Translations under genes and position numbers: made by a program
The notes under the pieces: generated by a model
What the model saw: the letters and a program-made list of their open reading frames with translations, nothing else
What the model was told of the DNA's origin: nothing
Databases searched by the model: none
Source of the DNA: an uncultured Luminiphilus sp.
Lineage (GTDB): Bacteria > Pseudomonadota > Gammaproteobacteria > Pseudomonadales > Halieaceae
Reading direction: 5' to 3'
Length of the DNA: 64,000 bases
Assembly: GCA_943789425.1 (NCBI GenBank)
Contig: CALSUB010000009.1
Span: 62,001 to 126,000, forward strand
Shown here: positions 19,120 to 26,707 of the stretch, piece by piece
Layout: each line of letters opens with the position of its first letter
How positions within the stretch are numbered: the stretch's first letter is position 1

Positions 19120-19136
19120 AGCAAGCACGCTTGACT
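19120..19136. promoter_or_regulatory. candidate operator, site c
   Basis: AAAAAAGCAAGCACGCTTGACTTTTT with perfect CAAGC-AC-GCTTG core. Confidence 0.45.
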
Positions 19137-19265
19137 TTTTCTTTGCTGATACATAGGTTGGAGGCTCAATTTCGACAGCCTCACTCATCACGATCGTATG
19201 ATGACAGGGGGCGTGAAAATAAGAACATAGAACCAACTTCAGACAGACACTCAGTGGGGAGAGAA

Positions 19266-19583
19266 ATGAGCACAGTTAGCGTTATTGTTCGCATTCAGCT
19301 AAGTGCTGAGAGTGCGCTTGGGTACGCGGAGGCTGCTAAGCCTGTCGTCGCGGCGACTCGGCAGGAGCCGGGTTGCCAGTGGTATGGTATCGCCGCCGAT
19401 GTTACCGATCCCTGCATCATTTGGGTGTCGGAGCAGTGGGCTTCACAGGCCGATTTAGACGCACATTTGAAGACAGCTCATGTTGCAGACTTTTTGAAGG
19501 CCTGTGCCGGGCTAGAGATACTTGATATGGAAGTGCGGCGTTATGAGGTTGCCTCAGTAGGCGATCTGGTGATGCCCGAATAA
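19266..19583 (+). CDS. antibiotic biosynthesis monooxygenase (ABM) domain protein
   Basis: MSTVSVIVRIQLS...TRQEPGCQWYGIAADVTDPCIIWVSEQWASQADLDAHLKTAHVADF. Confidence 0.85.
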   Translation: MSTVSVIVRIQLSAESALGYAEAAKPVVAATRQEPGCQWYGIAADVTDPCIIWVSEQWASQADLDAHLKTAHVADFLKACAGLEILDMEVRRYEVASVGDLVMPE

Positions 19584-19606
19584 TTACGCAGGCTGGGGAG
19601 CAAGCT

Positions 19607-20788
19607 ATGACTGTCGATACCAAAGTGCAATACGCCCGCATGGGTGCACGGCTGATTGATCATGTGAAAAACGGGACGACCGACTGGGCGGCCGACACCA
19701 TGGAAGTGCCGTCTACCAATTACACAGATCCAGATCAATGGCAGCGTGAAATGGATCAAATCTTCAAGGCGCAGCCCATTCTTGTGGGGATCTCCCAAGA
19801 AATTCCCGAGGCGGGCGACTTCAAGACCTTGAACATGCTGGGAGTGCCTTTACTCATCACCCGGCAAAAAGATGGCAGTGCCAAAGTGCTCATGAACGTC
19901 TGTACCCATCGCGGCATGCAATTAACCGCAGAGCCCTGCGGCAATCAAAGAATGTTCAGTTGCCCCTATCACGGCTGGACCTTTAAAGCGGATGGTTCAC
20001 TGCGAGCGGTGGCCGACGCCCCCAAATTCGGTGAGGTCTGCGAGGGCGCGCGTGATTTGGTGCAGTTTCCGAGCCATGAGGAGGGCGGATTGATCTTTGC
20101 GGTGTTAACGCCCGATAGCGATGTGGATATTCGGGCTTATTTGGGCGGCATGATGGACGACGTCGCTGCAAAGGGCATGGATCAGTGGACCTATGTGGGT
20201 AATCGAGTCATTCATGGACCTAATTGGAAAGTGGCCTATGACGGCTACCTCGAGGGCTACCACTTTAAGGCGGCGCATCCCGAGACCATCGAGCCCCGCA
20301 CTTACAGTAACGTCATGGAGTACGATGCACACGGGCCTCACCTGCTGGTTGGGTTTGCTGCTAAAACGATGATGACGTTAGGTGAAGTCGAGCAAAACGA
20401 GCTGTGGCAGCATGAAACCAGAGGCTATGACTTTATCCGATTGTTTTTCCCGAATGTCTCTATTTTCGTTGCGCCAGAAATCACCCAAGTGGCGCAAATG
20501 ATTCCCGGTCCCGGGCCCATGGAGAACACCACCATTCTGCATTTCTTGCATCCGAAGCCGCCAGAAAACGACGAAGATCAGGCCGCACGAATTGAAATGG
20601 CGGATTGGCTGCGCGATGTCGTACAAGAGGAAGATTACAACGTGGGTCTTAAGCTTCAAGAGGGGCTTGCGACGGGACTCATGAAAAGTGTGCTGTTGGG
20701 TCGCAATGAGCGCGGCAATCAATATTTTCACCGCTGGGTGCAGTGGTATGCCGATGGTGACGAGAACGCGCCAAAGCCAGAACTCTGA
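19607..20788 (+). CDS. aromatic ring-hydroxylating (Rieske) oxygenase, alpha subunit
   Basis: CTHRGMQLTAEPCGNQRMFSCPYHGWTF and YLEGYHFKAAHPETI. Confidence 0.92.
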   Translation: MTVDTKVQYARMGARLIDHVKNGTTDWAADTMEVPSTNYTDPDQWQREMDQIFKAQPILVGISQEIPEAGDFKTLNMLGVPLLITRQKDGSAKVLMNVCTHRGMQLTAEPCGNQRMFSCPYHGWTFKADGSLRAVADAPKFGEVCEGARDLVQFPSHEEGGLIFAVLTPDSDVDIRAYLGGMMDDVAAKGMDQWTYVGNRVIHGPNWKVAYDGYLEGYHFKAAHPETIEPRTYSNVMEYDAHGPHLLVGFAAKTMMTLGEVEQNELWQHETRGYDFIRLFFPNVSIFVAPEITQVAQMIPGPGPMENTTILHFLHPKPPENDEDQAARIEMADWLRDVVQEEDYNVGLKLQEGLATGLMKSVLLGRNERGNQYFHRWVQWYADGDENAPKPEL

Positions 20789-20962
20789 GGGGCAACCCTC
20801 AGGTTAAGTCGTTAGGTCGCGCCATCACCACTCGTTTTGTTTCAGGCGATCTTGCGTTTTGTGTTGGGTGACGGACGCGGGGCTAATAACAGTAGGCTGA
20901 TCGCAGTGGCAATAGGGTTGATGAGCCTGTCCGCCACCGGTTGGCGTCATTGCCTTAACCTC

Positions 20963-21021
20963 AATGCCCCAAAAGCCAATGCCCAAAAGCCAATGCCCCA
21001 AAAGCCAATGCTCAAAAACCC
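20963..21021. repeat. imperfect tandem repeat, about 15 bp x 4
   Basis: AATGCCCCAAAAGCC / AATGCCCAAAAGCC / AATGCCCCAAAAGCC / AATGCTCAAAAACCC. Confidence 0.85.
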
Positions 21022-21078
21022 AATGCGCGATGGTTGTCGTTCGCCCCCCTCTGTATTCCTGCAGGGGGGGGGTAGGTC

Positions 21079-22089
21079 TCACAGCTTGAGCATTAATTTA
21101 CCGTCGTTACCCCCAGTAAACAGCAGATTGTAGGTATCGAGGCAGTTTTCAATGCCCTCGTTGATATGCTCTCTAAACTTGATTTTGTCTTCCTTGAGCC
21201 ATTGGCTCATCGCTTCCTGCCCCTCTACCACGCGATGGAAGTGATCACTGATCAGATAGCCCTTGACCGTGATGGTTTTGGCCAGAATTTGCCAATAGTT
21301 ATAGGGGCCTGGCACTGGCTCTGTGGCGTTGTAAGTACTGATGGTGCCGCAAAACAACAGTGTGGAGTCCTTATTCATATTGAGCAGTGCGGCGTCGAGA
21401 ATCTCTCCACCCACATTGTCAAAATAGAAGTCGACCCCCTCCGGACACTTCTCTCTAATCGCGGCCTCCATGTCATCCGTGGTGCGATAGTTGATGCAGT
21501 CATCGAAACCGAGTTCGTCCACGACCCACTGGCACTTTTCGTCTGTGCCGGCAATGCCGACCACTTTGAGCCCCATCAATTTGGCGATTTGTCCACCAAT
21601 CGACCCCACTGCACCCGCGGCCGCGCTCATCAGCATGGTTTGGCCTGCTTTGGCTTGGCCGACATCGACAATAGCAAAGTAGGGTGTGAGTCCCACTGCG
21701 CCCAACATGTTTACATAGTAGTGAAGTGGAAATTCACTGTCGCTCGCGATCTTCGTCCAAAACTCTGCTGGTGCGGTGCTATGTGTTTCCCAGCCGCCGA
21801 GTCCAAATACTAGGTCACCTGCCGCCAATTCATCGCTGCCGCTCTCTATGACCTCTCCGACCACGGTGGCTCTAATCGGGTCGCCTATAGGAATGGGTGG
21901 CAGATAGTTGGGGATATCCGACATCCAGAGACGGATCGCTGGGTCGAGTGAGATATAGTGGTTCTTCACCAAGACCATGCCAGCGGCAGTGTCTGGAATG
22001 GCGACTTCCTGGAACACGACTTCAGACGGATCGGGCACGTCTTGTGGACGCTTGGCCAGAATCCATTGCTGCTTATTACCCTGACTCAT
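21079..22089 (-). CDS. MDR-superfamily NADP-dependent oxidoreductase (CurA/PTGR-like)
   Basis: HYISLDPAIRLWMSD, LMSAAAGAVGSIGGQIAKLMG, GVDFYFDNVGGEILDAAL. Confidence 0.9.
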   Translation of the reverse strand: MSQGNKQQWILAKRPQDVPDPSEVVFQEVAIPDTAAGMVLVKNHYISLDPAIRLWMSDIPNYLPPIPIGDPIRATVVGEVIESGSDELAAGDLVFGLGGWETHSTAPAEFWTKIASDSEFPLHYYVNMLGAVGLTPYFAIVDVGQAKAGQTMLMSAAAGAVGSIGGQIAKLMGLKVVGIAGTDEKCQWVVDELGFDDCINYRTTDDMEAAIREKCPEGVDFYFDNVGGEILDAALLNMNKDSTLLFCGTISTYNATEPVPGPYNYWQILAKTITVKGYLISDHFHRVVEGQEAMSQWLKEDKIKFREHINEGIENCLDTYNLLFTGGNDGKLMLKL

Positions 22090-22148
22090 AAGGACCTCAT
22101 TATTTTGAGTTGCAAGAGCTGAAGAGACTAGCGATCACCTAAAAAATA

Positions 22149-22165
22149 AGCAAGCATGATGGTTT
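22149..22165. promoter_or_regulatory. candidate operator, site d
   Basis: AAAAAATAAGCAAGCATGATGGTTTTTTT between divergent MDR and Rieske ferredoxin genes. Confidence 0.42.
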
Positions 22166-22244
22166 TTTTCGGGGTATCTGCGGTGCTACCCTTCATAACA
22201 GCGTTGAAACTGGCGCGGTAAAACAGCCAAAGGAGAGATGTGTA

Positions 22245-22556
22245 GTGACAGTCTTTGAGTCGGCTTTTGCCGATGACGAACTCGCGGATAACAAGAGCCG
22301 TGCTGTGACAATCAACGGGCAGAGCGTTCTTATTTGTCGAGCAGCGGGTGAATTATATGCCCTCGAAAACCGCTGTTCTCATCAAGAGGCAGAGTTAGAA
22401 GGCGGGCGAATACGCGGCTGCTTTATTTCTTGCCCGTTACATGGCGTGAGATTTGATTTGCGAGATGGTTCGCCCATGGGGCAGTTGACACGAGTGGCGG
22501 TACCGACCTTTGAGGTGCGGGTAGTCGATGGCATGATCGAAGTCGCGGTCCCTTGA
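22245..22556 (+). CDS. Rieske [2Fe-2S] ferredoxin
   Basis: 103 aa; CSHQEAELEGGRIRGCFISCPLHGVRFDLRDG; GTG start. Confidence 0.88.
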   Translation: MTVFESAFADDELADNKSRAVTINGQSVLICRAAGELYALENRCSHQEAELEGGRIRGCFISCPLHGVRFDLRDGSPMGQLTRVAVPTFEVRVVDGMIEVAVP

Positions 22557-22565
22557 GGTGAGTTT

Positions 22566-23570
22566 ATGACGCGTGCAGTGGTATTAGCTCGGCACCCTGA
22601 AGGTGCGGTATCAGAGCAAGATTTTGAGGTGATCGAGATGCCGGTGGGTGATTGCCCTGCCGGTTATTTTCGTACGCGTAACCGAGTGATCTCCCTAGAC
22701 GCCGGATTCCGGCAGTGGATGACCGCCGGTGCAGGCGATAATTATTTAACGGGTATGCAGGTGGGTGACCCCGTCCAAAGTATTGTGCTGGGCGAGGTGA
22801 TTGAATCTCATCATCCGGATTACCCCGTCGGGTCCTTTGTCAGCGCTCGCACCGCCTGGGAAGAGTCCAGTGTGCTGGATGGTTCAGATCTCTGCTCGGC
22901 ATTGATCGTCGACGAGAAAATTCCGCTTTATCAGTATATGGGGATCTTAGGGCCAACGGGCATGACAGCCTGGGTGGGTCTGTATGAGATTGGACGGCCC
23001 AAACCGGGAGAGACGATTGTCGTGAGTGCTGCTGGCGGCGCGGTGGGCACGGTGGTAGGCCAATTGGCGAAGTCTGAGGGTTGCCGAGTGATTGGGTTAA
23101 CCAGCACCCGAGAGAAAGCGCAGTGGCTGGAGACGGAAGTGGGTTACGACCGGGTCATTGACCGTGAAACGCAACCGCATCTGGCTAACGCATTATCCGA
23201 GGTGGCTCCGGAAGGGATCGATATCTTTTTCGATAATGTGGGCGGAAACGCCCTCAATGTTGCCATGGGCCAGCTTCGAGAGCAGGCGAGACTCGTGCTC
23301 TGTGGCGCCATTTCGCAGTATGAATCTGCCGTGGAGCCGTTAACGAATAGTTGGGAGCTGATTACGAAGCGCGCAAAAATGGAAGGCTTTATGTTCTCAG
23401 ATTACGTTGAGTCCTTTCCCGCCATTGCGGAGGATATTAGGGCGCGGCTTGACCGGGGTGAGGTGAAAAGCTTCGATGCGGTTTATCATGGCATTGAGCA
23501 AACACCGCGCGCGTTTTGCGACATGATGCATGGTGTCTCTCGCGGCAAATGTTTAGTGACTTTGGATTAA
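22566..23570 (+). CDS. MDR-superfamily NADP-dependent oxidoreductase
   Basis: VVSAAGGAVGTVVGQLAKSEGCRVIG, GIDIFFDNVGGNALNVAM, RVISLDAGFRQWM. Confidence 0.9.
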   Translation: MTRAVVLARHPEGAVSEQDFEVIEMPVGDCPAGYFRTRNRVISLDAGFRQWMTAGAGDNYLTGMQVGDPVQSIVLGEVIESHHPDYPVGSFVSARTAWEESSVLDGSDLCSALIVDEKIPLYQYMGILGPTGMTAWVGLYEIGRPKPGETIVVSAAGGAVGTVVGQLAKSEGCRVIGLTSTREKAQWLETEVGYDRVIDRETQPHLANALSEVAPEGIDIFFDNVGGNALNVAMGQLREQARLVLCGAISQYESAVEPLTNSWELITKRAKMEGFMFSDYVESFPAIAEDIRARLDRGEVKSFDAVYHGIEQTPRAFCDMMHGVSRGKCLVTLD

Positions 23571-23573
23571 TCG

Positions 23574-24782
23574 ATGGCGACACAATTACAAGATGTTCCC
23601 TCAGCGCTCTTGAGCGATTTCGATATTGTGGGTGATGTGGGCTTGGTCGCTGATCCACAGCAGCGCCTGTTGGAAACACTCAGAGAAGATCCTCGTGACA
23701 TTGTCTATACCCCGCACAACGGAGGGCATTGGCTGGTGACGTCTCACGAGTTGGGCCGTGAAATTTTGAGTGACGCAGATTTATTCGGTTCATTTCCGAT
23801 CGGTATTCCAGCCAATATGGAGCAGCGACCCCGTTTGATTCCATTGGAGAGCGATGCGGCATCACATCGGCGTTATCGGCGGCTACTGTTGCCGATTTTT
23901 GAGCCCGCCGCCGTGCAGCGCCTACAAACAGGGGCAGAGACACTGGCGCAAGAAGTACTGGACGAGGTGTTGCCCGAGGGCGAATTTGATTTTCTGTGGC
24001 GGGTGGCGAAGCCGATTTCTATGGGGCTGTTTGTTCGTCAGCTGGGCCTTGAACCTGAGCGCTTAGACGAGTTTTATGCCTGGGAATCTGGATTTTATCG
24101 TGCTCCGACGATGGAAGAACGGATTGAGTGTGGTCAAAATATCGGGGCCTACCTCAGTACCGTGGTCAGTCAGCATGTTGAGCACCCAAAAGATGACATC
24201 GTCACCATGCTGCTCAATGTCGAAGTCGAGGGGGAGAAACTGTCCCAGGAAGAGGTGCAATCGATCTGCTATCTGCTCTTCTTGGCGAGTATTGACACCG
24301 TGGCGACGATGCTCAGTTTTATTGTGCGGCATTTGGCACGAGACCAGGTGCTGTTTCGCCGTCTAAAAGAGGATCGTTCAGCCATTGCTGATTCGGTTGA
24401 CGAGTTGCTGCGCATGCATGCCTTCATCAACCTCAATCGCATTTGTGAGCGTGACACCGTCTTTCACGGTGTGGCCTTTCGGGCTGGCGATAATATTGTG
24501 GTGCCGAGCTTTGTGACGGATCGAGATGAGCGTGTTTTTGCGGATCCCGATGCTTTCAATGCAGATCGGAGTAAGCGTGAGAAGAATCAACACCACGCCT
24601 TCGGTGCGGGTGCGCACAAGTGCATCGGCTTGCACGTCGCAAAAATGGAGGTGCGGGTCGTGTTGGAAGCCCTTTTTGACCGAATCGGCTCGCTGAAGCT
24701 GGTGTCGGAATCGGCGGTGACAGGGCACGGCGGCACAACCATGGGTCTTGATGCGATTCCAATCAAGGTGACGCTGGACTAG
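23574..24782 (+). CDS. cytochrome P450 (P450cam-like)
   Basis: Heme loop HHAFGAGAHKCIGLHVAKMEV, I-helix LLFLASIDTVATMLSF, DELLR (ExxR). Confidence 0.95.
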   Translation: MATQLQDVPSALLSDFDIVGDVGLVADPQQRLLETLREDPRDIVYTPHNGGHWLVTSHELGREILSDADLFGSFPIGIPANMEQRPRLIPLESDAASHRRYRRLLLPIFEPAAVQRLQTGAETLAQEVLDEVLPEGEFDFLWRVAKPISMGLFVRQLGLEPERLDEFYAWESGFYRAPTMEERIECGQNIGAYLSTVVSQHVEHPKDDIVTMLLNVEVEGEKLSQEEVQSICYLLFLASIDTVATMLSFIVRHLARDQVLFRRLKEDRSAIADSVDELLRMHAFINLNRICERDTVFHGVAFRAGDNIVVPSFVTDRDERVFADPDAFNADRSKREKNQHHAFGAGAHKCIGLHVAKMEVRVVLEALFDRIGSLKLVSESAVTGHGGTTMGLDAIPIKVTLD

Positions 24783-24827
24783 GCTGCTGACTCAGCGGCG
24801 TATTGAAAAACTGCTTTGAGAGCCTCC

Positions 24828-24944
24828 ATGACGGACCTTCGATTGCAAGTGGTGACAATCGATATCCGTTTGCCCGATCAAAGAGACGACCAGGCGTGGT
24901 TGCTTATTCAAAAAGATGACAGCGTTATCCGGCTCGAAACCTAA
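24828..24944 (+). CDS. possible 38-aa small protein
   Basis: ATG to TAA: MTDLRLQVVTIDIRLPDQRDDQAWLLIQKDDSVIRLET, 46 nt after the P450 stop. Confidence 0.2.
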   Translation: MTDLRLQVVTIDIRLPDQRDDQAWLLIQKDDSVIRLET

Positions 24945-24977
24945 TGCGAGGGTTGCCTAGCACACTCAGCGGGCACC

Positions 24978-25976
24978 TTAGAGCGCGACGATCGTCTTGC
25001 CGAAATTCTCCCCAGCGAAGAGGTCAGCGAACGCCTTACCCACCCGCTCTATTCCCTCTAATTGATACTCAGGAGACTGGATCGTGCCGTCACGTAACCA
25101 CGCGGACAGCTCCTCCCGCGCCTCTTCGTAGCGTTCGTGTCGAAAATGGGTCATGAAACCCTCCACCGATAGCTCCTTAGTCACCACCTCAAATAAATTA
25201 TTGGGTCCGTGTGGCGCCACGCCATAGCCGGATATCGCCCCGCACAGTGCGAGGCGACCCCGGTGGTTCATATTGCTGATGGCTGCTTCCAGCGTTTGCC
25301 CGCCAACATTATCAAAGAACAGATCGACACCGTCGGGACAAGCGTCAGCGATCGCCTGTGATAGGGGTTGATTGCCTGATCTGATGACCGCTGCGTCGTA
25401 GCCCAAGGTGCTACAAATCCACTCGGCCTTGGCTTGCGAACCCACAATGCCGACCACTCGCGCCCCCGCTAGCTTAGCGATTTGGCCTGCAATCGATCCA
25501 ACGGCGCCCCCAGCACCGCTGATTAAGACGCAGTCCGCCGCGGTGGGTTTGCCGATGTCAGTCATGCCAAAGTAAGCCGACATGCCCGTATCGCCGAGGA
25601 CTCCCATATAAGCACTGGGGTTGAATTCCAGCTCTCTGGGTAGCGGCGCAATGAAGTCTGAACCATCGCTTAGACTGTGAGTTTGCCAAGCAAATCGTGC
25701 CATGAGTCGGTCTCCGACCGAGTAGGCGGGATGGCGTGAAGTGATCACCTGAGACAATACAAGGCCCATGACCGGGGCATCTAATGCCATCGCTGGCAAC
25801 ACCTCATCGCCAGAGTCTTCATTCATCCAGTTACGGAAGCCGGCATCCAACGAGATAAAGTCGTTGCGAGTCAAGAAATGGCCATCAGGCACGGAGGGGA
25901 TGGGTTCTTCGCGAACGGCAAAATCAGTTTCGACTGGGTTACCAATGGGCCGTCTGGCCAGCACTACAGAGTTCAT
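24978..25976 (-). CDS. MDR-superfamily NADP-dependent oxidoreductase
   Basis: LISGAGGAVGSIAGQIAKLAGARVVGIVGS, GVDLFFDNVGGQTLEAAI, DFISLDAGFRNWM; start MNSVVLARRP. Confidence 0.9.
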   Translation of the reverse strand: MNSVVLARRPIGNPVETDFAVREEPIPSVPDGHFLTRNDFISLDAGFRNWMNEDSGDEVLPAMALDAPVMGLVLSQVITSRHPAYSVGDRLMARFAWQTHSLSDGSDFIAPLPRELEFNPSAYMGVLGDTGMSAYFGMTDIGKPTAADCVLISGAGGAVGSIAGQIAKLAGARVVGIVGSQAKAEWICSTLGYDAAVIRSGNQPLSQAIADACPDGVDLFFDNVGGQTLEAAISNMNHRGRLALCGAISGYGVAPHGPNNLFEVVTKELSVEGFMTHFRHERYEEAREELSAWLRDGTIQSPEYQLEGIERVGKAFADLFAGENFGKTIVAL

Positions 25977-26109
25977 CATGTCATTTCTCTCGTTGTCGTT
26001 ATAAGCCCTTACCATCATGCATGCCCGTTCTAGCACGATTGATTGTGGTGGATTCAGCGCCGAGCGTCACCTCGTGAAAAGGGCCAGGGCCGCGGTGCAG
26101 TTCGCCGAG

Positions 26110-26517
26110 CTATAGCGCCGGATTTTTTTCGAATTCGGCGGTGCGTAGATCAGAAGGGCACCAGTCTCGAGCTGTGCTGGTCCAGCAGGTAGTGTCAACA
26201 CTGAGCCAGCTGGTATCTTCCATCCCGCCTGCTTTGATGAACAGCTGACCGGGAATCTCGTCGACAAAGGTGAACATTTGGCTGCCGCAGTTTGGGCAAA
26301 AGCCACGATTGACATGAGAGCCGTCGAAACCCAGTGATGCGAAGGTTTTATAGTCTCCCTCAATCGTCACGGCGTCCATCGGGAACAGGATCACGGTCGC
26401 CTTACCAGAGCCGGTGACCCGCTGACAGTCTTTGCAGTGACAATGCAGCCCAAATCCTGCGCGCGTTTCGTCAAATTGGTATTGAACATCACCGCACAAG
26501 CAATGGCCTTTCTGCAT
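26110..26517 (-). CDS. GFA family protein (glutathione-dependent formaldehyde-activating enzyme-like)
   Basis: GHCLCGDVQYQF, HCHCKDCQRVTG, RGFCPNCGSQMF. Confidence 0.9.
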   Translation of the reverse strand: MQKGHCLCGDVQYQFDETRAGFGLHCHCKDCQRVTGSGKATVILFPMDAVTIEGDYKTFASLGFDGSHVNRGFCPNCGSQMFTFVDEIPGQLFIKAGGMEDTSWLSVDTTCWTSTARDWCPSDLRTAEFEKNPAL

Positions 26518-26707
26518 TGTTAAACTCCTTTTCATCCGAGATCCAAAATAACACGTTCACACTACTACGGTGTTGGCTAGAAAGATCGGTTTCGGTGGGC
26601 GCCGCTCACCGACGCTCGGGACAGACGGCGGCGTGACTCGCTGGCTAGGGGCAGCGCGCAGACCGACATTGACCGCTACCGCCTCTTTAGTTACAGCAAT
26701 GCGCTGC

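Noticed and set aside
18886-19265. Protein-coding gene in the 380-bp gap (ORF 18913-19134)
   Set aside because: No domain signal; region is better explained as a divergent promoter containing operator c
20963-21021. CRISPR-like array
   Set aside because: Units are contiguous, 14-15 bp, without spacers; no cas genes in the window
20837-21133. 98-aa and 85-aa ORFs over the repeat region
   Set aside because: Coding would be driven by the low-complexity repeat; no homology signal on either strand
21166-21813. 215-aa plus-strand ORF
   Set aside because: Antisense to a well-supported MDR gene; composition looks like a shadow ORF
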